Assembly (NCBI RefSeq): GCF_900090315.1
Contig: NZ_FMHZ01000002.1
Location: forward strand, 1,342,501 to 1,406,500
Direction of reading: 5' to 3'
Length of the DNA: 64,000 nt
DNA from: Micromonospora citrea
GTDB lineage: Bacteria; Actinomycetota; Actinomycetes; Mycobacteriales; Micromonosporaceae
Positions 29,054 through 37,886 of this stretch are shown one piece after another (positions within the stretch are counted from its first letter, which is position 1; each line of letters starts with the position of its first letter). Position numbers and translations under genes: made by a program. Under the pieces are notes generated by a model. That model was not told where the DNA came from. It ran no database searches and saw only the letters and a program-made list of their open reading frames with translations.

Positions 29054-29239
29054 GTCGCTTCGCCGTGCCCCGCCCCCCGTACACCCGGCGGGTTCGTTGA
29101 GAGGAACGACCACTCCCGTACCGGAGAAACGCATTTCATCCGACAATCGCTACGAATGCCCGCTTAAGCGAGAAAGAGATGGGAGACTGGCGACCGCAGC
29201 GGATATGCCGCCTGGTCACCGAATCCGAAGGGCTACAGC
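29054..29239. promoter_or_regulatory. Divergent promoter region, capE / Wzy-like gene
   Basis: 186 bp between divergent starts. It contains less GC-rich stretches (29105-29175) and the exact palindrome CGCTTAAGCG at 29161-29170. Promoters for both directions should lie here. No consensus boxes are clear. Confidence 0.45.
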
Positions 29240-30586
29240 GTGGGAGACGTACCTCCAGGCCTCCTGTCCGGATCCGCCCGCTCGCTCGGCACGCACCGGC
29301 GACGGGCCCCTCGGCGCTACGCCACGCTGGTCAGCGTGGCGATCCTCAGCGGCGTCGCCTTTCTGGCCTGCTGGTCGGTGGATCAGACCTATTTGGCCCC
29401 CGCTCTGCTGGTCGCCGTCACCCTCAGTGGTCGCTTTCCCCGGCCGGGGTTGGTCGACGTGCTCGCCCTGCTGCTCGGCGTGTGGGTGGTCGCCAGCCTC
29501 GGGTGGACGGTCGACACCTCGGCGACCCGCAGCGCCGTCTACCTGTACGGCACCTGCGTACTGCTGCTGGTCGCGGTGCGGCACATCGTGACCACCACCC
29601 GCGACCTGCTCGCGGTTGGTGGCGCGTTCCTCGCCGGGTGTCTCGTCCGGACGTTCCAACTGATCCGTGAGCCCTCCGTCAGCGGCGACCTCGGACGGGC
29701 GGGAGCCTTCGACCTCAGCGTCCGGTACGGCATCGAGGGATTCAACATCAACCTGACTGCCTACACGATGGTCGCCGGGATTCTGCTGGCGGTGCTGCTG
29801 GGCGCCGTCGGTGGGCTGCCCCGCGCGGCACGCCTCGTGCTCTACGCGATCGTGGCGATGCTGGGCTACGCGGTGCTGCTCAGCGGGACGCGGGGCGCCC
29901 TGGCCGCGCTGCTGCTCGGAGCCGTCTATCTGCTGTGCAGCCGGGCAACTCCCCGGGCGTGCTGGCGGGTGGCGGTGGTCGTCGTCCCGGCAGCCCTGCT
30001 CCTGATACCGCTCGGCATGGGCGAGGCGGCGCTGCTGCGCCTCGACGGCCTCGTCGTCGACCGGGCGACCGGTGACCTCGCCGGCCGGATGCTGGTCTGG
30101 CCCGAGGCCGCCGCCATCTGGGGGCAGTCCCCGCTCGCCGGAATCGGGGCGGGCGCGTTCACGGCTGTCAGTTCCTGGGGAATCGGCGCCCACAGTCTGG
30201 CCCTCACCCTCGGCGCCGATCTCGGGCTCGTGGGCGTGCTGTGCTACGCAGCCGTCCTGGCCGCCGCCGTGCGGCCCGTCGGGCGCGCCTCCCAGCTCGG
30301 CGCGCGGCTGGCCGGGTTGTTCCTGGTGATGTTCCTGCCGATCTGGCTCACTGGACACTGGGAGGCCGCCCTGGCCGCCTGGCTACCGCTGGCGTTGCTC
30401 TCGCTCGTGCCCGCCCTCGCGGCCGACCGTCCACAGAGCACCGGCGGCCGGCACCACCGCAGGGTCCACCGGTCAGGACCCGACGGGGTGCTTCCCCGGC
30501 GCGGCGGCCGGCGGTCGGCGGTCGTGCCGGGGGGAACCGGCGACCCGACGCCACAGGTCGGTGTGCTGGCGCAGCACGCTCTGTAG
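29240..30586 (+). CDS. O-antigen polymerase/ligase-like membrane protein (Wzy/WaaL type)
   Basis: 448 aa with about ten to twelve predicted transmembrane helices. It would join or transfer lipid-linked repeat units on the outer face of the membrane. The typical O-antigen ligase/polymerase signature is present: a long periplasmic-type loop with RMLVWPEAAAIWGQSPLAGIGAGAF followed by AHSLALTLGADLGLVG, and SGTRGALAALLLG before it. The GTG start has GAAGG upstream. The C-terminal 40-60 residues are low-complexity Arg/Pro/Gly, and the last 114 bp overlap the end of the convergent glycosyltransferase gene. A Wzy-type role fits the flippase and transferase neighbours; ligase activity is the alternative. 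Confidence 0.8.
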   Translation: MGDVPPGLLSGSARSLGTHRRRAPRRYATLVSVAILSGVAFLACWSVDQTYLAPALLVAVTLSGRFPRPGLVDVLALLLGVWVVASLGWTVDTSATRSAVYLYGTCVLLLVAVRHIVTTTRDLLAVGGAFLAGCLVRTFQLIREPSVSGDLGRAGAFDLSVRYGIEGFNINLTAYTMVAGILLAVLLGAVGGLPRAARLVLYAIVAMLGYAVLLSGTRGALAALLLGAVYLLCSRATPRACWRVAVVVVPAALLLIPLGMGEAALLRLDGLVVDRATGDLAGRMLVWPEAAAIWGQSPLAGIGAGAFTAVSSWGIGAHSLALTLGADLGLVGVLCYAAVLAAAVRPVGRASQLGARLAGLFLVMFLPIWLTGHWEAALAAWLPLALLSLVPALAADRPQSTGGRHHRRVHRSGPDGVLPRRGGRRSAVVPGGTGDPTPQVGVLAQHAL

Positions 30587-31651
30587 CCCGTAGAGCCGGT
30601 GCACCCGGGCCCGGGCCCGGCCGGCCAGCTCAGCACGGCGCACCGGGTCGGTCATCAGCTCCCGCAGCGCCGCGGCGAGGCCGACGGGGTCCGAGGGCGC
30701 GACGACCACCCCGCTGTCGTCGCCGAGGATCTCGGCGGTCGCCCCCACGTCGGTGGCGACGACCGGGCAACCGAGCGCCATCGCCTCGACCACGACGTTG
30801 GGGAACCCCTCGGTGTGGCTGGGCAGGACGAACAGGTCGCAGCGACCCATCATGGCAAGGACCTCCGCATGCGGCAGCTCCCCCAGGAAGGACACCGACG
30901 CAGGCGGCTGGTGCTGCTCGGTGACCGATCGCAGGTAGGCCGGGTCGGCGGGGCCGACGAAGAGCAGCCGCCAGCCCGGCTGCGCGGCCGTCCGCCACGC
31001 GGTCAGCAGGTCCTCGACCCCCTTGGCGTGCAGGAACCAGCCAACGAACAGCACCGTGCGTTCCGCCGGCGCGGGGTCCCGGTGTGGCGCCGGGAGCCGG
31101 TCGAGGTCCACCCCGTTCGGCATCCGCCGCACCCACACCGTGGGGAGCTGGTTGCGGACAGTGGCCTCGGACGCCTCGTCGAGGACCAGAACGGCCGTCG
31201 CCAGCCGCATCGCCCGGGCCATCAACCGCCATTCCCGACTGCCGCGCCCGGCGATGTCGGGGATCCGCCCGAAGTGCAGGTGGTAGATGACCGGGCGCCG
31301 GTACACCCGGGTGATGAGCAGCAACGCCAGGTCCCGGAAGACGCCGGGGCCACCGGACGAGTGCAGGTGCACGACGTCGGTGCGGCCCGCGGCCAGGACG
31401 CGGCGCAGCGCCACGGCGCCGGCCGTGAGCTGGCGTACGCCCGCGGTCAGGCGCCGACCCCGCCCGAGTTCGTGCACGCCGCGCCACTGCTGGGCGATGT
31501 CGACCACCTCGATGTGGACCTCCGGATCGTCGCGGAACCGGTTGACCAGCATCGCCACCCCGCGGGCGATTCCTCCCATCGGTGGCGGCAACGGCCCCAC
31601 CACACACACCCGCATCCGCTCCGGCATCTCAGTGTCCACGGTGTCCGGCAC
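30473..31651 (-). CDS. Glycosyltransferase family 4
   Basis: 392 aa GT-B transferase. N-terminal CVVGPLPPPMGGIARGVAML is the glycine-rich acceptor-side loop, and the HLHSSGG stretch follows. The C-terminal domain has VLFVGWFLHAKGVEDLL and the E-x7-E motif in HTEGFPNVVVEAMALGCPVVAT. The start is the GTG at 31651 with a perfect AGGAGG six bases upstream, overlapping the preceding transferase gene by 23 bp. The C-terminal tail is Pro/Arg-rich and overlaps the convergent Wzy-like gene. Donor and acceptor unknown. Last gene of the flippase/transferase operon. Confidence 0.85.
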   Translation of the reverse strand: MPDTVDTEMPERMRVCVVGPLPPPMGGIARGVAMLVNRFRDDPEVHIEVVDIAQQWRGVHELGRGRRLTAGVRQLTAGAVALRRVLAAGRTDVVHLHSSGGPGVFRDLALLLITRVYRRPVIYHLHFGRIPDIAGRGSREWRLMARAMRLATAVLVLDEASEATVRNQLPTVWVRRMPNGVDLDRLPAPHRDPAPAERTVLFVGWFLHAKGVEDLLTAWRTAAQPGWRLLFVGPADPAYLRSVTEQHQPPASVSFLGELPHAEVLAMMGRCDLFVLPSHTEGFPNVVVEAMALGCPVVATDVGATAEILGDDSGVVVAPSDPVGLAAALRELMTDPVRRAELAGRARARVHRLYGLQSVLRQHTDLWRRVAGSPRHDRRPPAAAPGKHPVGS

Positions 31652-32846
31652 CCGTTACCTCCTGCACAGAATCGAGCAGCCGCGCCAGCGGCTGTGCGTA
31701 CGCCCGGATGTCGAAGGAGTCCAGCGCCTGCTCCCGGGCGGCCTTGCGCATGAGCAGCCGTTCCTCGGTGGTCAGCCGCACCGCCCGGTGCAGCGCCGTT
31801 GTCAGCGCGGCCCCGGAGTGGTCGGCGCAGACCAGGGCGTTGACGCCGTCTTCCAGGTAGCGGCCCAGGTCGCTGGTCAGGTTGCAGATCACCGGGGTGC
31901 CGTTCGCCATCGACTCGCAGACCTTCGTCGGGAATCCGGCGTTGGCGTACCGTGCCGGTGGCCGGAGCAGGACGCTGAAGTCGGCCTCGCGCAGCAGGTG
32001 CGGCACGGTCCACTGCGGTACCCGGCCGACCACCTCCACCATCTCCGGCGGGTCGCCGCCGAGCAGGTCCCGCAGCTGTTGGCGGGACGGCCCCACCACC
32101 CGCAGCCGCAGCCGCGCACCGGAGCGCGCCACCGCCTCGACCGCCTGGACGACGGTGCCGAGCAGATCCTTGCGCCCGGGGGTGCCGGCGTAGACCAGGG
32201 TGAGCTCGTCACGCCCGGTGGCCGGGGCCTCCGGTGCGCCCGCCAGTTGCCGCACGTCGAGGGTCGGGGGCACCCGCACCACCGGGCAGCCCCGCCGCCG
32301 GAAGTGCTCCTCGAGCAGGGTGCTGATGGCGATGACGCCGGAGCAGCGCGGATAGTGGTGACGCAGGGCGAGCTTCGCCGACAGGTGCAGGGGGCCCAGC
32401 GCTCCGCCGGCCAGTTGCCGAGGGCTGTACCACTCGACCACGTCGACCACCAGCGGCACCCCGTGGCGCCGGCACCACCGGCGCAGGTGGACCATGTACG
32501 GCGTCCCGCCCCCGTAGACCACGACGTGCGAGGGTCGGGTCGGCTGCGCCGCCAGCCAGGCGACGGTCCGCGCCCCCCAGCGGAGGAGGACCTGGTTCGC
32601 CTTGGCGGCCGGGCTCGCCCCGGCGGGCGGCAGCTCGCCCACCCCGACGTGCGTTATCGTGCCCGGCGCAGCCGCGAAGTCGACGGGCCGAGGCTCGGTC
32701 GGGGTGTGTTCCCCGCCGACCACCACCACGTGTCGGCCGGTCAGGGCCAGCGACCGGGCGATCCCGTCGACCCGCCGGGAGCAGGCCTCGCCCCACGGGT
32801 AGCGGAACGGCCCCACGTACGCCACCCAGTCGGATGAATCAGTCAC
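31629..32846 (-). CDS. Glycosyltransferase (GT4-like)
   Basis: 405 aa. The N-terminal domain has YVGPFRYPWGEACSRRVDGI. The C-terminal nucleotide-sugar domain has LVYAGTPGRKDLLGTVVQAV and NAGFPTKVCESMANGTPVICN in place of the E-x7-E region. AKGRKD- and FPTKVCE-type motifs resemble transferases of exopolysaccharide loci rather than glycogen-type GT4. The GTG start with AAAGGA upstream overlaps the preceding gene by 4 bp (GTGA). The sugar transferred is unknown. Confidence 0.82.
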   Translation of the reverse strand: MTDSSDWVAYVGPFRYPWGEACSRRVDGIARSLALTGRHVVVVGGEHTPTEPRPVDFAAAPGTITHVGVGELPPAGASPAAKANQVLLRWGARTVAWLAAQPTRPSHVVVYGGGTPYMVHLRRWCRRHGVPLVVDVVEWYSPRQLAGGALGPLHLSAKLALRHHYPRCSGVIAISTLLEEHFRRRGCPVVRVPPTLDVRQLAGAPEAPATGRDELTLVYAGTPGRKDLLGTVVQAVEAVARSGARLRLRVVGPSRQQLRDLLGGDPPEMVEVVGRVPQWTVPHLLREADFSVLLRPPARYANAGFPTKVCESMANGTPVICNLTSDLGRYLEDGVNALVCADHSGAALTTALHRAVRLTTEERLLMRKAAREQALDSFDIRAYAQPLARLLDSVQEVTGAGHRGH

Positions 32847-34180
32847 CGCGCCGTCCTTTCCGACACCGGGCCGGGTACGGCCACGGCGGAGACCTCCGTC
32901 AGGCGGGCGGCGAAGGCCCGGGCCACCTGACCCCTGCTGTGGTGGCGCCACGCCCATTCGTGCCCGGCACGGGCCAGTCGGCCGCGCAGGGCACCGTCGC
33001 GGCACAGCCGTTCGAGGGCCTGCCGCAGCTGTCTCTGGTCCTCGACGCCCACCCCCAGGGCGGCCCCGGCGGCATCGAGGTGCCGCATGGAGGCGAGCTC
33101 TCCCGGCCCGTACGCCAGGACGGGTCGCCCGGCGGCCAGGTACTGGGGGATCTTGGTGGAGAGCGAGAAACGGGTGTAGCGCCGCAGCTCCGGCCGGAAA
33201 GACTCCACATGCACCAGGACGTCCGCCTCGGCCAACGCGCGGGTGACCTCCGCGCCACCCAGGGACTCCCCGAGGTGGACCTGCGGGCAGTCAACGAACC
33301 GATCCCGGTAGCGGACCAGGTCCGCCTCGGGCGCGTGCACCGTCAACCGCGGTCGAGGCAGGTCCCCGGGCAGTTCGCCGAGGGCGAGGCCGACCTGACG
33401 CAGCACTGCCCACCGGTCGAGGTGCAGGCCCCCCACGTAGCTCAGGCGCAGCGCCCCGGTTTCCGCCCGACCGTCCACCGGGTCGACGAAGGCACTCTCG
33501 TCGACGCAGTTGGCGAACGCCGCGAACGGTCGGTCGTACCGCCGCTCGTACTCCCTGGCCATCTCGTCGCTGATGCACAGGCCGCTGACGCAGCGGCGCA
33601 TGACCCGGTCCAGGTGGCGCCGGACCGAACGCTGGCCATAGCCGAGCAACTCACCGGAGGCGTAGAGGGTCGCCGGCCAGTCGTCCATGAAGTGGGGCAC
33701 CAGCGGCGCGCCACTGCACTCGGCCAGCCGGTCTGCCAGCCGCATGATCCGGACGCTGCCCAGCATCGAGTAGACCACGTCGGGGCGGAACGCCCGGACC
33801 CACTCGACCAGCGGGCCGGCGATCCGCAGCGGGCTCAGGTCGGCCAGGGCCCGCAGTTCGGCGTGCAGCCGGGCCGACGAGGGTGCCCCCGCCGATACCG
33901 GTATCGCCCCGATCGCCGGATCGGCCCGCCCCCACGGCGAGCCGCCACGGCTCAGGAACCGCCGTCCGTAGTGGTCGACCGGGCTGCTACGCGGGTCGAT
34001 CCGATGGAACCGGGAGCAGACCTCGGTGGAGGGTTCCGCGGCGGCGGTGTAGACCTGCGCGAGCCGGTCCCGCGGCCACCCCGCGAAGAGGTTGGCCAGG
34101 GTGATGCCGCTGCCCGTGGTGGCCCGGAAGGGCTCCGCCCCGACGACGAGGACGCGAGCCCGGCCCGGCTGCCCGTTCAT
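32843..34180 (-). CDS. Glycosyltransferase-like protein of the glycan locus
   Basis: 445 aa, GT-B-like. The N-terminus ARVLVVGAEPFRATTGSGITLANLFAGW is followed by RPDVVYSMLGSVRIM. The C-terminal half has LSYVGGLHLDRWAVL, ADVLVHVESF and STKIPQYLAAGRPVLAYG, matching the donor-site layout of GT4 enzymes with a weak E-x7-E. It is translationally coupled to the flippase (ATGA at 34177-34180) and to the next transferase. Specificity cannot be read. Confidence 0.78.
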   Translation of the reverse strand: MNGQPGRARVLVVGAEPFRATTGSGITLANLFAGWPRDRLAQVYTAAAEPSTEVCSRFHRIDPRSSPVDHYGRRFLSRGGSPWGRADPAIGAIPVSAGAPSSARLHAELRALADLSPLRIAGPLVEWVRAFRPDVVYSMLGSVRIMRLADRLAECSGAPLVPHFMDDWPATLYASGELLGYGQRSVRRHLDRVMRRCVSGLCISDEMAREYERRYDRPFAAFANCVDESAFVDPVDGRAETGALRLSYVGGLHLDRWAVLRQVGLALGELPGDLPRPRLTVHAPEADLVRYRDRFVDCPQVHLGESLGGAEVTRALAEADVLVHVESFRPELRRYTRFSLSTKIPQYLAAGRPVLAYGPGELASMRHLDAAGAALGVGVEDQRQLRQALERLCRDGALRGRLARAGHEWAWRHHSRGQVARAFAARLTEVSAVAVPGPVSERTAR

Positions 34181-35574
34181 GCCGTCACCCGCTGCCCGTG
34201 CGCCGCCGGTCGGGCTCGGGTCACCACCTGGCGGTAACCCAGTAGCGCCGCCGGGACGACCGTCACCAGCCCGACGGCCGCACCCAGCCACGGCACCGCG
34301 GCCGTCCCCAACGCTCCGGCGCCCCACCCCTTCAGCGGCACCGCCAGGGCGAGGTAGGCCGTCCAGCCGGCGAGCTGCGGGCGGACCACCCCGGCGGCGT
34401 TCTGCACCATGAACCAGGGTGAGGCCACCGCGAGCACCATCCACCAGGCACCGAGGCCGGCGAGCAGCCACCGGTCCGGTGCCTGCGCCATCCCCATCAG
34501 CGCGGCCAACGGCTCCCCACCGACGAGCGCCACCACGACGCTCGGCAACCCGACGGCTGCCACCGCGATGAGGGTCATCCGGCCGGTGAGGCGACGGACC
34601 CAGTCCACCCGTCCGTGGGCCAGCGCCTCACCGTACGCCGGCCACAACGCCGTGGTCATCATCGACATGAGCAGTCCCAACTGAGCGAACAAGCGGGCGG
34701 CCACGGCGAACACGGCCACCTCGGCCAGGCCGCGGGTCTGGGCGACGATCAGGGGGTCGGTGTTGGTCGCGACCGTCAGCACGGCCGTGAGCAGCAGGAA
34801 CATCCCGCCCAGCTTGAGCAACACCCGGGCGGCGGATGCTTCCACGTACCGCGGTGACGGGGCCAGCTCCGGCATCCGCCGGATGTACAGCCACAGGCTG
34901 TTCACCAGGTTGCCCAGCAGCGGGCCGCTCACCGCGGCGGCCACCAGGGGCACCGGACCGGCGTCGAGGGCCACGGCGACCAGGGTCAGCGGGAGGCAGA
35001 GCAGGGACCCTGCCAGCTGCCACGAGTTGGCGCAGGCGACCTGCTGGACGCCGTACTGCACCCGAACGACCAGCGACATCGGCACGTTGAGGATGAAGAC
35101 GGTCAGGCAGACCAGCGTCATGGTCCGGGCCGTCGGCACCAGCTCGGCGCTGGGCAGGTTGAACACGGCTACCCACGGGGTGACGAGCGCCCCGAGCCAG
35201 AGGGCGGCGCAGGCGGCACCCGCCGCGCCGGCCAGGGTCAGGTAGGCGGTGGAGACGTAGCGTCTGGCCTGCACGGCGTCGCCCCGGGCATGGGCGTCCG
35301 CCAGCTTGGTCATCAGCCCGTTACCCAGGCCGAGGTCGGCGAAGGCCGCCATCGCGGTGAGTGCCGTCACCGCCTGCCACAGGCCGAACAGCTCCACGCC
35401 CAGATACCGCTGGGTGAGCGGGAGCAGCAGCAGCGGCACGATGGCCCCGACCGCCCGGCTGCCCACCGTCGTCGCGATGCCGGCCACCAGCCTCCGGTCG
35501 CGGCCCCGGTCGGCCACCGCCGGGTCGGCCAGCGGGGCCCGGGCGTCGGCCGACTCCGTGACGGTGGGGTGCAT
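34177..35574 (-). CDS. Wzx-like oligosaccharide flippase
   Basis: 465 aa with twelve or more hydrophobic helices. It belongs to the MATE-like polysaccharide transport superfamily that flips undecaprenyl-diphosphate oligosaccharides. Helix 1 region: AVGAIVPLLLLPLTQRYLG, followed by LFGLWQAVTALTAMAAFADLGLGNGL, which is the conserved DLG-G segment of Wzx proteins. The first 40 residues are charged and probably cytosolic. The start ATG 35574 gives a 14-bp gap to the epimerase. With the PglC-like initiator, the transferases and the Wzy-like protein, it makes a Wzx/Wzy-type assembly route plausible. Confidence 0.87.
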   Translation of the reverse strand: MHPTVTESADARAPLADPAVADRGRDRRLVAGIATTVGSRAVGAIVPLLLLPLTQRYLGVELFGLWQAVTALTAMAAFADLGLGNGLMTKLADAHARGDAVQARRYVSTAYLTLAGAAGAACAALWLGALVTPWVAVFNLPSAELVPTARTMTLVCLTVFILNVPMSLVVRVQYGVQQVACANSWQLAGSLLCLPLTLVAVALDAGPVPLVAAAVSGPLLGNLVNSLWLYIRRMPELAPSPRYVEASAARVLLKLGGMFLLLTAVLTVATNTDPLIVAQTRGLAEVAVFAVAARLFAQLGLLMSMMTTALWPAYGEALAHGRVDWVRRLTGRMTLIAVAAVGLPSVVVALVGGEPLAALMGMAQAPDRWLLAGLGAWWMVLAVASPWFMVQNAAGVVRPQLAGWTAYLALAVPLKGWGAGALGTAAVPWLGAAVGLVTVVPAALLGYRQVVTRARPAAHGQRVTA

Positions 35575-35588
35575 CGTGGTCGGCCGCC

Positions 35589-36536
35589 CTAGACCGGACT
35601 CAGCGCGCGGGCAGCGGACTGCCACTCGACGGTCGCCACCAGGCCGGCGCGCAGCGAGTGCGGCCGGGCGGCGGGGAACAGCTCCCGCAGCCGGGTGCAG
35701 TCGGCCTGGGAGTCGCGGACGTCGCCGGGCCGCGGTGGGCCGTGCTCCACCTCGAGCCGCCAGCCGAGCACGCCCTCAAGCTCGGCGACCAGATCCCGCA
35801 GCGACGTACGGGTGCCGAACGCCAGGTTGACCACGTCGGACGCGCCGACGCGGCGCACCACGGCGTCGGTGATGACGTCGGTGACGTCGGCGACGTAGGT
35901 GAAGTCGCGGGTCTGCTGGCCGTCGCCGTGCAGCGTCAGGGGCCGGCCGTCGAGCGCGTCCGCGATGAACCTCGGCACCACGGCGGCGTAGGGGTGCTCG
36001 GGGTCCTGCCGCGGCCCGTACACGTTGAAGAAGCGGAACGGGAGCACCGCGAGGTCGAAGCAGGCAGCATAGGCGAGGGTGTAGGTCTCGGTGGCGAGCT
36101 TGGAGGCCGCGTACGGGCTCACCGGCATCGGCCGCAGCGCCTCGTGCCGGGGCATCCCCGGAACCGCCCCGTATACCGAGGAGGAGGAGGCCACCACCAC
36201 GTGCCGCACGTCGTGGCGGCGCACCGCCTCCAGCACGCTCACCGTTCCCGTGGCGTTGGCGTGGTGGCTGCGCACCGGATCGTCGATCGACCCGGGCACC
36301 GAGCCGAGGGCACCGAGGTGCACGACGCTCGCGGCGCCCGGTAGCGCGTCGTCCAGCACGTCCGGGTCGCAGACCGAGCCGACGAGGACCCGGGCGGGTA
36401 CGTCCCGCAAGTTGTCCAACGAACCGGTCGACAGGTCGTCGACCACCACGATCTCGCTGATCCGCGGCTGCTCAGCGAGCGCCCGTACCAGGTTCGAACC
36501 GATGAAACCGGCCCCCCCGCTGACCACAATCTTCAA
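35589..36536 (-). CDS. NAD-dependent sugar epimerase/dehydratase, paralogue 1
   Basis: 315 aa extended SDR. It shows SGGAGFIGSNLVRAL for NAD, DDLSTGSLDNL, catalytic ASSSSVYG and YAASK (Y-x3-K), then FRFFNVYGPRQDP and HGDGQQTRDFTYV. This is the UDP-glucose/UDP-GlcNAc 4-epimerase-like class, so UDP-Gal, UDP-GalNAc or a uronate product is possible. The start is taken as TTG 36536, preceded by GGGGGAAC and placing the Rossmann strand at residue 3, exactly as in its paralogue. A longer frame upstream crosses AT-richer DNA. Roughly 70% identical by eye to the gene at 36747-37691. Confidence 0.85.
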   Translation of the reverse strand: MKIVVSGGAGFIGSNLVRALAEQPRISEIVVVDDLSTGSLDNLRDVPARVLVGSVCDPDVLDDALPGAASVVHLGALGSVPGSIDDPVRSHHANATGTVSVLEAVRRHDVRHVVVASSSSVYGAVPGMPRHEALRPMPVSPYAASKLATETYTLAYAACFDLAVLPFRFFNVYGPRQDPEHPYAAVVPRFIADALDGRPLTLHGDGQQTRDFTYVADVTDVITDAVVRRVGASDVVNLAFGTRTSLRDLVAELEGVLGWRLEVEHGPPRPGDVRDSQADCTRLRELFPAARPHSLRAGLVATVEWQSAARALSPV

Positions 36537-36746
36537 CTGTTCCCCCGATGTCGCATGTTGCTGCCTGTCGGCACCAACTAGGCGAATGACCCTTTTGCAC
36601 CCTTCACGACAGTCAACGACAAGCAACACCCAAGGTCACGGTTCCGTATCAGGACGGGATGCCGTCGCACCGGCGATTCCCGCCACGTCGTCGGGGCGGT
36701 ACCGGTCCACCGCCGCCCGCGCCCCGGCTAGTTGGGCGGGCGGTCA
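36537..36746 (-). promoter_or_regulatory. Promoter-like spacer between the two epimerase genes
   Basis: 210 bp, with 36550-36655 less GC-rich than the surroundings (for example CATGTTGC, ACCCTTTTGCACCC, GTCAACGACAAGCAACACCC). It may hold a promoter for the six-gene run that begins with epimerase 1. No exact boxes can be assigned. Confidence 0.4.
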
Positions 36747-37691
36747 TCAGGCGAACTGCTCCGCGTGCGCCTCGTACCAGCGCACCGTCTCTCGCAGGGC
36801 CTGGGCGCGCGGCACCGGCGTCACGTCGGGGAAGAGCGCGCGCAGCACCCCGTTGTCGGCGTCGGAGTGGCGGACATCGCCGGCGCGGGGCGGGCCGTGC
36901 ACCACCTCGAGGCGGCGATCGAGCACCTCCTCCAGTTCCGCGATCAGTTCCAGCAGCGAGATCCGCGCGCCGAAGGCGAGATTCACCACGTCCGACGCGC
37001 AGACCCGGCGCAGGACCGCGTCGACGATGACGTCCGTGACGCTGCCGACGTAGGTGAAGTCGCGGGTCTGGGTGCCGTCGCCGTGCACCTGGAGCGGCCG
37101 GCCCGCCAGGGCCGCCGAGACGAACCTCGGCACCACGGCGGCGTACGCGTGGTTGGCGGCCTGGCGGGGCCCGTAGACGTTGAAGAAGCGGAACGGCAGC
37201 ACGTCGATGCCGTAGCAGGAGGCGTAGGCGAGCGCGTATGCCTCGGTCGCGAGTTTCGAGACCGCGTACGGGCTCACCGGCATCGGCCGCAGGTCCTCCC
37301 GCCGGGGCAGGACGGGGTTGGCGCCGTAGACCGAGGACGAGGAGGCGACCACGACGTGGGGCACCCTGTGGCGCCGGACCACCTCCAGGACGCTCAGGGT
37401 ACCGGTGGCGTTGGCGTGGTGGCTTCGCAGCGGGTCGTCGATGGAGCGGGGCACCGAGCCGAGGGCACCGAGGTGGACGACGCTGGCCGCCCCGCTCACC
37501 GCCTCGTCGAGCAGGTCGGGGTCGAGGACGGTCCCGGTGAACAGCCGCGCCGGCAGGTCGAGAAGGTTGTCCAGCGACCCGGTGGAGAGGTCGTCCACCA
37601 CCACGATCTCACTGACCCGCGGCGCGTCGGCGAGGGCGCGTACCAGGTTGCAGCCGATGAAGCCGGCGCCACCGGTAACGACGATCTTCAA
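36747..37691 (-). CDS. NAD-dependent sugar epimerase/dehydratase, paralogue 2
   Basis: 314 aa extended SDR nearly collinear with paralogue 1. It shows TGGAGFIGCNLVRAL, DDLSTGSLDNLLD, ASSSSVYGANPVLPRRED, YAVSK, FRFFNVYGPRQAA and HGDGTQTRDFTYVG. Start TTG 37691 with a perfect AGGAGG upstream, which supports TTG as the true start in both copies. A tandem duplication followed by divergence could have yielded two substrate specificities (for example Glc/Gal and GlcNAc/GalNAc). First gene of the leftward flippase/transferase run and divergent from the NAD kinase gene. Confidence 0.87.
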   Translation of the reverse strand: MKIVVTGGAGFIGCNLVRALADAPRVSEIVVVDDLSTGSLDNLLDLPARLFTGTVLDPDLLDEAVSGAASVVHLGALGSVPRSIDDPLRSHHANATGTLSVLEVVRRHRVPHVVVASSSSVYGANPVLPRREDLRPMPVSPYAVSKLATEAYALAYASCYGIDVLPFRFFNVYGPRQAANHAYAAVVPRFVSAALAGRPLQVHGDGTQTRDFTYVGSVTDVIVDAVLRRVCASDVVNLAFGARISLLELIAELEEVLDRRLEVVHGPPRAGDVRHSDADNGVLRALFPDVTPVPRAQALRETVRWYEAHAEQFA

Positions 37692-37886
37692 GGATCCTCC
37701 TCGTGGTTCCGCCCGACGCGCCACCTGCGCGTGGCACGGGGTACGAGCCGTCGGGCCGGTACCCGCTTCGACCAACGACCGGCGCACGGGCGCGTCACGC
37801 ACGATGTGCGGAGCGTGACGAAGAGGCCCGTCGGTGCGCCTTCCGATACGCCCGTCGGGACGGCCGGGATGTGGTGAGCTGTAGGT

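Noticed and set aside
29054..29146. 31-codon N-terminal extension of CapE
   Set aside because: No conserved residues before the Rossmann strand, and it would use up the divergent promoter region.
36485..36515. GGTTCGAACC-like tRNA T-arm sequence
   Set aside because: Lies inside epimerase paralogue 1 coding sequence; no acceptor stem or cloverleaf around it.
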